Origin: Pseudomonas saponiphila | GTDB lineage: Bacteria; Pseudomonadota; Gammaproteobacteria; Pseudomonadales; Pseudomonadaceae | Reading direction: 5' to 3' | DNA: 64,000 nucleotides | Assembly (NCBI RefSeq): GCF_900105185.1 | Contig: NZ_FNTJ01000002.1 | Location: 496,001 to 560,000, forward strand | Part shown: positions 1 to 8,154 of the stretch, piece after piece | How positions within the stretch are numbered: position 1 is the stretch's first letter | How the letters are laid out: every line of letters starts with the position of its first letter | Notes under the pieces: generated by a model | Database searches by the model: none | What the model was told of the DNA's origin: nothing | The model's input: only the letters and a program-made list of their open reading frames with translations | Program-made: the position numbers and the translations under genes

Positions 1-1035
1 CAGATCGTCCAGCGGCATGTTGCGCGGGGTGCCCGGTGCCTCGGTCAGTTGCCGGGCATAGTCATCGGCCAGGGCCTGGGTGTCGCCCGTCAGCCAGTGC
101 ACACGGCGGATCAGGCCTCTGGCGGACACGGCGTAACGGCCCTGTGGATAAGCCTTCAGGTAGGCCTCGAAACCGGCCTCGGCCTGTTGCAGGACGGCTT
201 TGTCCACATGCTCCAGATTGACCATGCTCCATTCATCGAAGGCGTTCTGCTGGGCCAGGTTGAGCGTGGTACGCGGGCTCATATAGGCCGCGGTTTCGGC
301 CAGCCAGGGCTGGGGATTGTCCTTGAGCGCGGCAAAACCGTTGCCGGCTTCGCTGAAGCGACCGCTGTAGAAGTCGGCGGCGGCCTGCAGGTAGCTGGCG
401 AACGTCTTGGCCGTTGCCGAGTTCAGGTTGCCCGGCAGCAGCCGGCTCATTTCGCTGGCGTTCCAGCTGCAACTGGCCAGCAGCTGCACCCGGGCTTCGG
501 CCAGGGCCTGGCGTTCTTCCGGGCTCAGTGACGCCTGGTTGAGCTGCTCGACAAAGGCCAGGGCGCTGGGGTCCGAGTTGCTGCGGCAGCGGCTGCCCTC
601 CCCGGATAGAAAGGCGTCTCCGGCGGTTTCCTTGCTGTCGCGTCGCAGGCCCACGGCCTGCAGCAGGCTGTCGAGCTGCTCGGTGGCGGGCGAGGGGCCG
701 GGCTTGGGTGGGTTGCCGGTGTCGGGGTCGAGCTTGGGTTCCGCTGGGTGCAGGCGATAGTGCATGAAGGGCACGGGACCGTACCCCATGCCCAGCTCGT
801 CCTGGCTCAGGGGCTGAGGCGTCAGGGGCAGGCTGCCCTGGTCGGCCAGCAGCAGCCGCAGGTTGACCCGGCTATCGTTGCCCGGACTGAGAAAGGGCAG
901 GTTGCTGCAACCGTCCAGCTGATTGGCGTACAGCTTCCAGGTCGGTGAGCAGATGTCGTCCGAGCTGGCTTGAGCCTGGCCGGCGCAGAGCGCCGCGAGG
1001 GCCAGGGTCAATGACGGGAGCAGAAGCTTGCGCAT
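1..1035 (-). CDS. Exported protein of unknown function (C-terminus cut by window edge)
   Basis: An open frame runs from ATG at 1035 off the left edge with no stop, so at least 345 residues are present. The first ~23 residues (MRKLLLPSLTLALAALC, then GQAQA) form a classic Sec signal peptide, so the protein is periplasmic or outer-membrane associated. The mature part starts with an acidic, Cys-containing segment (SSDDICSPTWKLYANQLDGC), has a Pro-rich stretch around residues 110-125, and then helical Ala/Leu-rich sequence (ASYLQAAADFYSGRFSEAG) suggestive of TPR-like repeats. I do not recognise a named family; TPR/assembly-lipoprotein-like proteins are a possibility, but there is no lipobox. It is divergent from the glycosyltransferase at 1357. 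Confidence 0.75.
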   Translation of the reverse strand, partial: MRKLLLPSLTLALAALCAGQAQASSDDICSPTWKLYANQLDGCSNLPFLSPGNDSRVNLRLLLADQGSLPLTPQPLSQDELGMGYGPVPFMHYRLHPAEPKLDPDTGNPPKPGPSPATEQLDSLLQAVGLRRDSKETAGDAFLSGEGSRCRSNSDPSALAFVEQLNQASLSPEERQALAEARVQLLASCSWNASEMSRLLPGNLNSATAKTFASYLQAAADFYSGRFSEAGNGFAALKDNPQPWLAETAAYMSPRTTLNLAQQNAFDEWSMVNLEHVDKAVLQQAEAGFEAYLKAYPQGRYAVSARGLIRRVHWLTGDTQALADDYARQLTEAPGTPRNMPLDDL

Positions 1036-1356
1036 GAATTGTCCTTAATTCAGAAAAGCCGGGAGGGCAGGTTCCGAGTGTGGCGAAAATCATACAGAAG
1101 GCGCCGGCTGGCACCTACGTCGCTGATTAGAAAATCTGCCGTTCTGTGACGCGACTTTGCTGTCCTCCGGTCTATGTTCATCCATGGCCGGGCCTGGCTC
1201 CGGACCACGGTGCCCGAGGGCAATCGGCAGGAGTCGCGCATGACATTCGATGAGCGGCTTTTTGCCCGCGTGTCTGAGCTTTGCGGTTTTCCAGGCAAAG
1301 GACGATGCTGTCGGGGTTTGAGCGACCAGATCATGCGAATTTATGGGGAGCAAGGA
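1036..1356. promoter_or_regulatory. Divergent intergenic region with possible N-terminal extension of the glycosyltransferase
   Basis: This 321-base stretch separates two divergent genes and must hold both promoters. The glycosyltransferase frame stays open upstream to 1174, so a longer protein cannot be excluded. That extension lacks family features and a good ribosome binding site, whereas GGAG at 1347-1350 is well placed for ATG 1357. No convincing operator was seen. Confidence 0.35.
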
Positions 1357-2967
1357 ATGGATTTTCGCAGAGCGCCGGAGTTGATCGGGCGTTTGCAAGA
1401 GCAGGCCGTCGTGCCTCGGGAGCAGGGCGCGCAGCGGCTGATGCGCCAGGTGCTTGAGTACTGGTTGCTGCCGGTGTTGCTGTTGGCGGCGGCCGTCCGC
1501 TTTTATGACCTGACCGCGGCGGCCATCTGGGGCGATGAAGGCTCCAGCCTGGTGCTTAGTCAGTATTCGCTGAGCGATATCTGGGTTCATGCGGCCCGCG
1601 ACGTACATCCCCCGCTGTATTTCATGCTGTTGCGCGGCTGGATCGAACTGTTTGGCGACGGGATCTTTTCCATTCGCACCTTCAGCGCGCTGCCGGGGAT
1701 CGTCACCGTGGGGCTGGGCGTCTGGCTGGTGGCGCTCATGGCGACCCGTCGCGCGGCGATTCTCGCCGGTGTGTTGCTGGCGCTGCTGCCCACGGCCGTG
1801 CGCTACAGCCAGGAAGTGCGCATGTATGCGCTGCTCGGCCTGTTGCTGTTGGGGGCGACCCTGGCCCTGGTGTACTGGCTGCGCCAACCCTCGCGCTGGG
1901 GCCATCTGGTCAGCTACGCGCTGCTGATGACCCTGGCCTTCTACACCCATTACTTCACGGCCTTCTGCGTGCTGGCGCACTGGTTGTACCTGGCCGTATC
2001 GGGCGTACGCGGCGAGGGCGACGGCCGTCTGATCGTCCGTCCGGCCTGGTGGCTGGCGAATGCGGCGATCGTGCTGCTGTACCTGCCCTGGGTGCCGGAG
2101 TTGCTGGACCTGCTGCGGCATATGGACGAATTGAAGGCCAACGGCGATGTCGGCTGGGAGCCTCCGGTGACCTGGTCGTCGCTGCCGGCGATGGTCTGGC
2201 AGTTGCTGATCCAGGACGAGGGCGACGACCTGCCCGGGGCGTTGTTCGTGGGCATGCCGCTGCTGTTGCTGGCGCTCTGCAGCGTACCGGCCTGGCGTAA
2301 GTGGGCACCGGTCCGCTTCGGCGGGCTGCTGGCGAGTTTCACCCTGCTGCCGTTGTTGCTGGTGTTTGCGGTGTCGTTCGCCTCCCCGGTGTTTATCGAG
2401 CGCTACCTGACCGCCTATGCCCTGGGTATGCCGATGATCATTGCGGTGCTCGTCGATCGCTGGCTGAAATCGGCCCGGCTGGCGGCGCTGGCGCTGTTGT
2501 TGGGGTTTGTCGGGCTGGAAGCGGTGGGGCTGAAAAACAATGTCGATGTCGACGCCAATGACCAGATCAGCGTGATGGTCGACTACGTCAACCGGCACTA
2601 CGTGGCCGGCGATCGCATCGTGATCAGCGACATGCTCTGGTACCTGAGCTACATCTACTACAACCGCACCGATGCCCAGCCGATGCTCTACACGCCGCCG
2701 CTGCCGGGAGGCGCCTCCAGCAGGCCGAACGCCTACGGCTTCGGCACCCTGATCGACCACCCGGAGCAGGTCTACCTGGATCAGTTGAGCGCCTTGCCAG
2801 TGGGCAGTGGACGCTACTGGCTGGTGGGTTCGGACGATCAGTCCGAGGAGTTCGCGCCGTTGCCACAGGGCTGGCACAAGATCGTTCAGTTCGCCGCAGG
2901 CGGTACCCGGGCGCGGCTGTTTGTCCTCTGTGGCCCTGCAACGGGCGCGCCCTGCGCCGGGCAATGA
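1357..2967 (+). CDS. ArnT/PMT-type (GT-C) membrane glycosyltransferase
   Basis: A 536-residue polytopic membrane protein. After a ~30-residue cytoplasmic head comes a first membrane helix, then a periplasmic loop with WGDEGSS (Asp60-Glu61) and DVHPPLYF (~81-88). This acidic pair and HPPLYF are hallmarks of GT-C enzymes of the dolichyl-phosphate-mannose-protein mannosyltransferase/ArnT group, which transfer a sugar from a polyprenyl-phosphate donor to an envelope acceptor in the periplasm. Many further hydrophobic helices follow, then a soluble periplasmic C-terminal domain (~380-536). The start at 1357 is chosen for its GGAG ribosome site; an in-frame ATG at 1333 and the open frame from 1174 are alternatives. 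Donor and acceptor cannot be read from sequence; no lipid A or O-antigen genes adjoin it. Confidence 0.85.
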   Translation: MDFRRAPELIGRLQEQAVVPREQGAQRLMRQVLEYWLLPVLLLAAAVRFYDLTAAAIWGDEGSSLVLSQYSLSDIWVHAARDVHPPLYFMLLRGWIELFGDGIFSIRTFSALPGIVTVGLGVWLVALMATRRAAILAGVLLALLPTAVRYSQEVRMYALLGLLLLGATLALVYWLRQPSRWGHLVSYALLMTLAFYTHYFTAFCVLAHWLYLAVSGVRGEGDGRLIVRPAWWLANAAIVLLYLPWVPELLDLLRHMDELKANGDVGWEPPVTWSSLPAMVWQLLIQDEGDDLPGALFVGMPLLLLALCSVPAWRKWAPVRFGGLLASFTLLPLLLVFAVSFASPVFIERYLTAYALGMPMIIAVLVDRWLKSARLAALALLLGFVGLEAVGLKNNVDVDANDQISVMVDYVNRHYVAGDRIVISDMLWYLSYIYYNRTDAQPMLYTPPLPGGASSRPNAYGFGTLIDHPEQVYLDQLSALPVGSGRYWLVGSDDQSEEFAPLPQGWHKIVQFAAGGTRARLFVLCGPATGAPCAGQ

Positions 2968-3076
2968 GTGCGCAGGGTGCCGTTCGGAAGTTCGGGGCAT
3001 TGAGTTCCGCGGCGCGACCTAGACTTGCATCAGGAGTCACAGTCCTGTCCCCGTTCGCGGGGCACCGAGGTGCATC

Positions 3077-3538
3077 ATGCGTATGGCAAGAACCGTACAG
3101 CGCAGTCTGGAACAGGCAGCGTGCGAGTTTGATCTGGTGACCCACCCCCATTCCGCCAGCAGCCTGGAAACGGCGCGGGTGGCGGGGGTGCCGGCGGAAC
3201 GGGTGGCCAAGTCGGTGATTCTCGACGATCACCACGGCCACTACCTGATGGCGGTGTTGCCGGCCAGTCGTCACCTGGACCTTGGCAAGGTGCGCGGCAG
3301 CGGCGAATGGCAGATCACCCGGGAAAGCACCCTGGCTCACCTGTTCAACGATTGCGAGCGCGGCGCCGTGCCGGCCCTGGGCGAGTCCTATGGGCTGGAC
3401 GTGGTGATCGACCCGCTGCTGACCCGGCAGAAAGACATCTACCTGGAAGCCGGCAACCACCACAACCTGGTGCACTTGAGCATGGCCCAGTACCTGAAGC
3501 TGGTGCCCCACGCCGAAGTCTGCGAAGTCTCGCGCTGA
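3077..3538 (+). CDS. YbaK/EbsC-type aminoacyl-tRNA deacylase
   Basis: A 153-residue cytoplasmic protein covering the whole YbaK / prolyl-tRNA synthetase INS-like editing domain. The family lysine is in RVAKSVILDD (Lys45), and the glycine-rich ALGESYGLDVVID and the final AGNHHNLVHLS segments match the fold. These free-standing domains hydrolyse mischarged tRNAs such as Ala- or Cys-tRNA(Pro); the exact substrate is not evident. GAGG at 3067-3070 supports ATG 3077; ATG 3083 is possible. A small DUF2789 gene follows 14 bases after the stop, so the two are probably co-transcribed. Confidence 0.87.
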   Translation: MRMARTVQRSLEQAACEFDLVTHPHSASSLETARVAGVPAERVAKSVILDDHHGHYLMAVLPASRHLDLGKVRGSGEWQITRESTLAHLFNDCERGAVPALGESYGLDVVIDPLLTRQKDIYLEAGNHHNLVHLSMAQYLKLVPHAEVCEVSR

Positions 3539-3552
3539 TCAGGAGCCCGACC

Positions 3553-3798
3553 ATGGAAGCACCGACCCACAATCTGCCGGCGTTGTTCAAACAGTTGGGG
3601 CTGGCCGATGACCCGGAGAGTATCGATCGTTTCATCGCCACCCATTCGCCGCTGAAACCGGAGCTGCACCTGGCGGATGCGTTCTTCTGGAGCAAGAGCC
3701 AGGCGGATTTCCTGCGCGATGAAGTGCTGGATGACGCCGATTGGGCCGAGGTGGTGGATCAGTTGGATGTGTTGTTGAGGAAGGGGCGCGGGGGCTAG
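3553..3798 (+). CDS. DUF2789 family protein
   Basis: An 81-residue soluble acidic protein with no signal peptide or membrane segment. The opening (MEAPTHNLPALFKQLGL) and the core SIDRFIATHSPLKPELHLADAF are typical of the small DUF2789 family common in Pseudomonas and other gammaproteobacteria; the function is unknown. AGGAG just upstream (3540-3545) fits ATG 3553. It lies directly downstream of the deacylase gene. Its TAG stop (3796-3798) overlaps the stop of the convergent toxin gene in the tetranucleotide CTAG. Confidence 0.85.
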   Translation: MEAPTHNLPALFKQLGLADDPESIDRFIATHSPLKPELHLADAFFWSKSQADFLRDEVLDDADWAEVVDQLDVLLRKGRGG

Positions 3799-4076
3799 GT
3801 CGGTGGCGGCCATTGGCGAGCGGTGTGGACCAGGGCCAGGATCCAGACGTGGTCCTGGCTTATCTGATAGACCAGGCGATAGCTCGGGTGGGGAATCAGT
3901 TCACGGGTTCCTGCCACAAGTCCCGTGGAGCCGATCTGCGGGTTGAGGATCAGATGACCGACGCATTCGCTGAAGCGCCTGTCCATGTCGACCGCAGCCC
4001 TCGGGTTGAGTGCATGCAGGTAGTCCCAGATATCCATGCGGTCCTGTACGGCTTCGGGAACCCAGACAACCTTCAT
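3795..4076 (-). CDS. ParE/RelE-superfamily toxin
   Basis: A 93-residue basic protein with the ParE/RelE fold signature: N-terminal VVWVPEAVQDRMDIWDYL helix-forming segment, then IGSTGLVAGTRELIPHPSYRLVYQI and the closing strand VWILALVHTARQWP. ParE-like members poison DNA gyrase, RelE-like members cleave mRNA; the sequence alone does not decide between them. The ATG overlaps the antitoxin stop by 4 bases (ATGA at 4073-4076), giving antitoxin-first coupled translation. The pair is autonomous, with its own inverted-repeat operator at 4367-4402, and separates two housekeeping-type blocks, so it may be horizontally acquired. Confidence 0.88.
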   Translation of the reverse strand: MKVVWVPEAVQDRMDIWDYLHALNPRAAVDMDRRFSECVGHLILNPQIGSTGLVAGTRELIPHPSYRLVYQISQDHVWILALVHTARQWPPPT

Positions 4077-4351
4077 TCCAGCCTCGATGCCCGAACGCGA
4101 CGGGCAGCGAACTCTGCCTCTACCTCTTCATGGTTGTGCCCGCGTTGAGCGTCTACGGAGGCTCGAGCCAGCAGGACTTTCTGTTGCAGGAAGGCCTCGT
4201 ACTCTCGGGATTCGTGCTGTTTTTGCACGAATTCGCGCATCAACTCACGCACGATCTGTGAGGCTGGGCGATGTGCGGCCTGTGCCTCCGCCATAAACTG
4301 ATCCCGCAGTTCAGTTTCCAGTTTCATCGTAAAGATGGCGTGCTTGGGCAT
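4073..4351 (-). CDS. Ribbon-helix-helix (CopG/ParD-type) antitoxin
   Basis: A 92-residue protein from ATG 4351. The N-terminal MPKHAIFTMKLETELRDQFM, followed by the helix ASQIVRELMREFVQ, is the standard ribbon-helix-helix DNA-binding arrangement: one beta strand, then two helices. The C-terminal ~45 residues are charged and likely unfolded until bound to the toxin. It is the first gene of the pair and should repress the operon through the perfect 12-base inverted repeat 16 bases upstream. An in-frame ATG at 4366 would add five residues but would bring the start against that operator, so 4351 is preferred. Confidence 0.85.
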   Translation of the reverse strand: MPKHAIFTMKLETELRDQFMAEAQAAHRPASQIVRELMREFVQKQHESREYEAFLQQKVLLARASVDAQRGHNHEEVEAEFAARRVRASRLE

Positions 4352-4366
4352 GAGCCTGCTCCTCAA

Positions 4367-4402
4367 AAAGTACTGAAAAAGTATATACCCTTTCAGTACT
4401 TT
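4367..4402 (-). promoter_or_regulatory. Operator/promoter of the RHH-ParE toxin-antitoxin pair
   Basis: A perfect 12-base inverted repeat, AAAGTACTGAAA (4367-4378) and TTTCAGTACTTT (4391-4402), is separated by 12 bases. The spacer holds the palindrome GTATATAC, which can serve as a -10 box on the minus strand. It lies immediately upstream of the antitoxin start, as expected for an autoregulatory operator bound by two RHH dimers. Confidence 0.7.
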
Positions 4403-4456
4403 CTCTGTTTTGTAGGCGCTGGATCCAAGGCTTGGCCGAGGTATTTGTTACAAAAC

Positions 4457-4504
4457 TTGACTGGATTTATTCGTCGATGCCATATTGATAGTTAGCAAAC
4501 TAAC
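4457..4504 (+). promoter_or_regulatory. Promoter and MarR operator of the efflux operon
   Basis: TTGACT (4457-4462) and CATATT (4481-4486), 18 bases apart, form a plausible sigma-70 promoter. Just downstream GTTAG-caaa-CTAAC (4491-4504) is a perfect inverted repeat of the size bound by MarR dimers, positioned to overlap the transcription start and 18 bases before the marR-type GTG. Autorepression relieved by a pump substrate is the likely logic. Confidence 0.55.
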
Positions 4505-4521
4505 AGTGTGCGAACAGTCTT

Positions 4522-4977
4522 GTGCCCAACTCCCTTGAATCACTCCACATGAACATCAGCAGTGGCATGGTGGTCGCGTCGCGGCATTGGCGGCGGATCT
4601 GCCAGAGCACCCTGGTCAATTTCGGCATTTCCGAAGCCTGCGCGGTGCCCCTGTTGATGATCGGGCGCCTGGGGGAGGGCGTGCGCCAAGTCACCGTGGC
4701 CCAGGCCGCGGGGATGGAAAGCCCGTCGCTGGTGCGCCTGCTGGACCAGCTGTGCGGCGCCGGCTACGTGTGCCGCAGTGAAGACCCCAACGATCGCCGG
4801 GCCAAGTGCCTGAGCCTGACCGACAGCGGCCGCGAGTTGGTGCAGGCGGTGGAAAGCGAGCTGGTGCGCCTGCGTCATGAAGTCCTGGAAGGCATCAGCA
4901 GCACCGACCTGGAAGCCGCGCTGCGGGTGATCCGCGCCTTCGAGTCCGCCAGCCATGGGCCGGTGCTGCCATCTTGA
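4522..4977 (+). CDS. MarR-family transcriptional regulator
   Basis: A protein of 151 residues from GTG 4522 (142 from ATG 4549; neither has a strong ribosome site). The winged helix-turn-helix is clear: VTVAQAAGMESPSLVRLLDQL recognition region, then the wing with DPNDRRAKCLSLTDSGRELV, the D-x-R motif that defines MarR proteins. It is the first gene of a tight operon with a FUSC pump, DUF1656 protein, HlyD adaptor and outer-membrane factor. By analogy with MarR-family control of drug or aromatic-acid efflux, it is likely a repressor that senses the exported compound. Its TGA overlaps the next gene's TTG start. Confidence 0.9.
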   Translation: MPNSLESLHMNISSGMVVASRHWRRICQSTLVNFGISEACAVPLLMIGRLGEGVRQVTVAQAAGMESPSLVRLLDQLCGAGYVCRSEDPNDRRAKCLSLTDSGRELVQAVESELVRLRHEVLEGISSTDLEAALRVIRAFESASHGPVLPS

Positions 4978-7061
4978 AAGGCTTCTTTACCGGCATGCCC
5001 CCCGCACGGGACTGGTTCTACGGCGTGCGCACCTTCGCCGCCTCGATGATCGCCCTGTACATCGCCATGCTGATGCAGATGCCCCGTCCCTATTGGGCCA
5101 TGGCCACGGTGTACATCGTTTCCAGCCCCTTTGTCGGCCCCACCAGCTCCAAGGCGCTGTACCGGGCGATCGGTACTTTTATCGGTGCGGCCGCCGCCGT
5201 GCTGCTGGTGCCGATGTTCGTGCAGAGTCCCTATGTGCTGGTGCTGATCATTGCCCTGTGGACCGGGATCCTGCTGTTCCTGTCCATGCACCTGCGCACC
5301 GCCAACAACTACGCCCTGATGCTGGCCGGCTACACCCTGCCGCTGATTGCCCTGCCGGTGGTGGACAACCCCCTGGCGGTGTGGGACGTGGCCGAGGCGC
5401 GGACCGAGGAAATCTTCCTCGGCATCATTTGCGCCGCGGTCATCGGCAGCCTGTTCTGGCCCCGGCGGCTGGCCCCGGTGTTCGTCGACTCCGCCGGCAA
5501 GTGGTTCGCCGATGCCGCGCTCTACAGCCAGCGCTTCCTGGCTCGCAACGTCCAGCCTGAGGAAGTCAGCGCCTTGCGTGCCTCGATGGTGGGCACCTTC
5601 AACACCCTGGAGCTGATGATTGGCCAGTTGCCCCACGAAGGCACCCGGCCACAGACGGTACGCAACACCAAGGAGTTGCGCGGGCGGATGATCCACCTGC
5701 TGCCCGTGGTGGATGCCCTGGATGACGCCCTGTATGCCCTGGAACGACGGACCCCGGAACTGGTAGCGCAGTTCGCCCCCTTGCTGGCCAAGGCCGAGGC
5801 CTGGCTGCAAGGCACTGCCCGGGACGCCTCGGTGGAGCACTGGCAAGCCCTGCGCAACGAACTCGAAGCCCTGCAGCCCAGCGCCGAAGCCTTGGATGAC
5901 CGGCGCCAGTTGCTGTTCTCCAATGCCCTGTATCGCCTCGGCGAGTGGATCGACCTCTGGCAGGACTGCCGCAGCCTGCAGCACGCCATCCAGTGCGAAA
6001 GCCAGGACACCTGGCGCGCGGTCTACCGGCATTGGCGCCTGGGCCGGCTGACGCCGTTTCTCGACCGCGGGCTGATGCTGTATTCGGCGGGCTCGACGGT
6101 GCTGGCGATCATCGTCGCCTCGGTGCTGTGGATCCTCCTGGGCTGGACCGACGGCGGCAGCGCAGTGATTCTCGCGGCGGTGGCCTGCAGCTTCTTCGCC
6201 TCGATGGACGACCCGGCGCCGCAGATCTACCGGTTCTTCTTCTGGACCGCGATGTCGGTGCTGTTCGCCAGCCTCTACCTGTTTTTGATCCTGCCCAACC
6301 TGCACGACTTTCCGATGCTGGTGCTGGCCTTCGCCGTGCCCTTTATCTGCGTCGGCACCCTGACGGTACAGCCACGCTTCTACCTGGGCATGCTCCTGAC
6401 CATCGTCAACACCTCGTCCTTCATCAGTATCCAGGGTGCCTACGACGCGGACTTCCTGAGTTTTGCCAACTCCAACCTGGCCGGGCCCATGGGCCTGCTG
6501 TTCGCCTTTGTCTGGACCCTGATCGCCCGGCCGTTCGGCTCGGAGCTGGCGGCCAAGCGCCTGACCCGCTTCAGCTGGCGCGACATTGTCAGCCTTTCCG
6601 AGCCCGCAACCCTGGCCGAGCACCGGCACATGGCCGCGCAGATGCTCGACCGGCTGATGCAGCACCTGCCGCGCCTGGCCATTACCGGCCAGGACACCGG
6701 CGCCGCCCTGCGCGAGCTGCGGGTGGCGCTCAATGTGCTGGACCTGCTGGCCTACGCGCCGCGGGTGCGGGGCCTGGCCCAGGCCCTGCTGCGCCAGGTG
6801 GTGGCCGAGGTCGGCGACTACTTCAAGGCCTGCCTCAAGGCCGGCGAGCGCCTGCCGGCTCCCGGCGGCTTGTTGATGACGCTGGATCGCACCCGCCGGG
6901 CCTTGGGCAGCCAGGGCCTGCAAGGCGACGACGAAACCCGCCTGCACCTGTTGCACGCCCTCAGCGGCCTGCGTCTGGCGCTGCTGCCGGGGGTGGAATT
7001 CGTCGCCACCGGCGAGCTTGAACAACCCTTTCCCCATGGCATCGATGGAGCGCCCTTGTGA
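4974..7061 (+). CDS. FUSC-family inner-membrane efflux pump subunit (AaeB-like)
   Basis: A 695-residue protein with two clusters of about six hydrophobic helices (roughly residues 20-170 and 365-515), each followed by a cytoplasmic helical domain, the architecture of the FUSC/AaeB family (E. coli AaeB exports p-hydroxybenzoate; related proteins export fusaric acid). RPYWAMATVYIVSSP near residue 40 is the typical first-module motif. The start is a TTG overlapping the marR stop, so it is translationally coupled. With the downstream DUF1656, HlyD and outer-membrane factor it should form a tripartite envelope-spanning pump for aromatic acids or similar anions; the substrate is inferred from family only. 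Confidence 0.9.
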   Translation: MKGFFTGMPPARDWFYGVRTFAASMIALYIAMLMQMPRPYWAMATVYIVSSPFVGPTSSKALYRAIGTFIGAAAAVLLVPMFVQSPYVLVLIIALWTGILLFLSMHLRTANNYALMLAGYTLPLIALPVVDNPLAVWDVAEARTEEIFLGIICAAVIGSLFWPRRLAPVFVDSAGKWFADAALYSQRFLARNVQPEEVSALRASMVGTFNTLELMIGQLPHEGTRPQTVRNTKELRGRMIHLLPVVDALDDALYALERRTPELVAQFAPLLAKAEAWLQGTARDASVEHWQALRNELEALQPSAEALDDRRQLLFSNALYRLGEWIDLWQDCRSLQHAIQCESQDTWRAVYRHWRLGRLTPFLDRGLMLYSAGSTVLAIIVASVLWILLGWTDGGSAVILAAVACSFFASMDDPAPQIYRFFFWTAMSVLFASLYLFLILPNLHDFPMLVLAFAVPFICVGTLTVQPRFYLGMLLTIVNTSSFISIQGAYDADFLSFANSNLAGPMGLLFAFVWTLIARPFGSELAAKRLTRFSWRDIVSLSEPATLAEHRHMAAQMLDRLMQHLPRLAITGQDTGAALRELRVALNVLDLLAYAPRVRGLAQALLRQVVAEVGDYFKACLKAGERLPAPGGLLMTLDRTRRALGSQGLQGDDETRLHLLHALSGLRLALLPGVEFVATGELEQPFPHGIDGAPL

Positions 7062-7267
7062 TCGGTGATCTGGATATCAGCGGGGTGTTCCTGCCCACGC
7101 TGCTGGTGCTGATGGGCATCACCTATGGCTTGTACCTGCTGGTGCACGGGGTGCTGACGCGCTTGCACTTTTATCGTCTGGTCTGGCACCGGGCGCTGTT
7201 CAACGTCGGTCTTTACGCGCTGCTGCTGGGCGCGGTGGACTCTCTCAGTCGATACCTGATGACATGA
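7058..7267 (+). CDS. DUF1656 (AaeX-like) small membrane protein
   Basis: A 69-residue protein with two hydrophobic helices (GVFLPTLLVLMGITYGLYLL and ALFNVGLYALLLGAV), matching DUF1656/AaeX proteins that always sit between FUSC pumps and their HlyD adaptors. Its role is not established; it is presumed a pump accessory. It starts with GTG inside the FUSC stop (GTGA) and ends in ATGA shared with the next gene, so the four genes from marR onward are translationally chained. Confidence 0.88.
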   Translation: MIGDLDISGVFLPTLLVLMGITYGLYLLVHGVLTRLHFYRLVWHRALFNVGLYALLLGAVDSLSRYLMT

Positions 7268-8154
7268 AAAAACCCTTATTGACCATTGGCCGTGTGGTCC
7301 TGACGTTATTGGTGGTGACCTTCGCGGTCGTGGTGGTCTGGCGCATGGTGATGTACTACATGTTCGCGCCCTGGACCCGGGACGGGCACATCCGCGCCGA
7401 TATCGTGCAGATCGCCCCGGACGTGTCCGGGCTGATCCAGCAAGTGGAGGTGCGCGACAACCAGTTGGTCAAGCGCGGCCAGGTGCTGTTCAGCATCGAC
7501 CAGGACCGCTTCAAGCTGGCCCTGCGCCAAGCCAGGGCGGCCCTGGCCGACCGTCAGGAAACCCTGGCCCAGGCCCAGCGCGAGGCCAAGCGCAACCGTG
7601 GCCTGGGCAACCTGGTGCCGCGCGAGCAACTGGAAGAAAGCCAGTCCCGCGAGGCCCGCGCCCAGTCGGCCCTGGCCGAGGCCCAGGTGGCGGTGGACAG
7701 CGCCCAGCTCAACCTCGATCGTTCGGTGGTGCGCAGCCCGGTGGACGGCTACGTCAACGACCGTGCGCCACGCACTCAGGAATTCGTCACCGCCGGCCGC
7801 CCGGTGCTGTCGGTGGTGGACAGCAATTCCTTCCATATCGATGGTTACTTCGAAGAAACCAAGCTCGATGGCATCCATCTCGGCCAGGCGGTGGATATTC
7901 GCGTGATCGGCGACCGCGCGCGGCTGCGCGGGCATGTGGAAAGCATCGTCGCCGGGATCGAGGACCGTGATCGCAGTAGCGGCTCCAACCTGTTGCCCAA
8001 CGTCAATCCGGCCTTCAGCTGGGTGCGCCTGGCGCAACGGATTCCGGTACGGATCGCCTTCGATGAGGTGCCGGCGGACTTTCGCATGATCGCCGGGCGT
8101 ACCGCCACGGTGTCGATCCTCGACGATCAGGCCAAGCGGGAGCCCGGCCAATGA
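7264..8154 (+). CDS. HlyD-family membrane fusion protein (AaeA-like)
   Basis: A 296-residue periplasmic adaptor anchored by one N-terminal helix (VVLTLLVVTFAVVVVWRMV, ~11-29). The first lipoyl half-motif GHIRADIVQIAPDVSGLI follows, then a coiled-coil hairpin (~80-150, rich in Ala/Gln/Arg), the second lipoyl half (VRSPVDGYVNDRAP) and a beta-barrel domain. This is the standard order of EmrA/AaeA adaptors, which link an inner-membrane pump to an outer-membrane channel. It starts at ATG in the ATGA overlap with the DUF1656 gene and ends in the same kind of overlap with the outer-membrane factor gene. Confidence 0.92.
   Translation: MKKPLLTIGRVVLTLLVVTFAVVVVWRMVMYYMFAPWTRDGHIRADIVQIAPDVSGLIQQVEVRDNQLVKRGQVLFSIDQDRFKLALRQARAALADRQETLAQAQREAKRNRGLGNLVPREQLEESQSREARAQSALAEAQVAVDSAQLNLDRSVVRSPVDGYVNDRAPRTQEFVTAGRPVLSVVDSNSFHIDGYFEETKLDGIHLGQAVDIRVIGDRARLRGHVESIVAGIEDRDRSSGSNLLPNVNPAFSWVRLAQRIPVRIAFDEVPADFRMIAGRTATVSILDDQAKREPGQ

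Noticed and set aside
1090..3000. 636-residue minus-strand open frame
   Set aside because: Antisense of the glycosyltransferase; Gln/Arg/His-rich with no domain.
4875..7037. 720-residue minus-strand open frame
   Set aside because: Antisense of the FUSC pump gene; low-complexity Gln/His/Gly sequence and no ribosome site.
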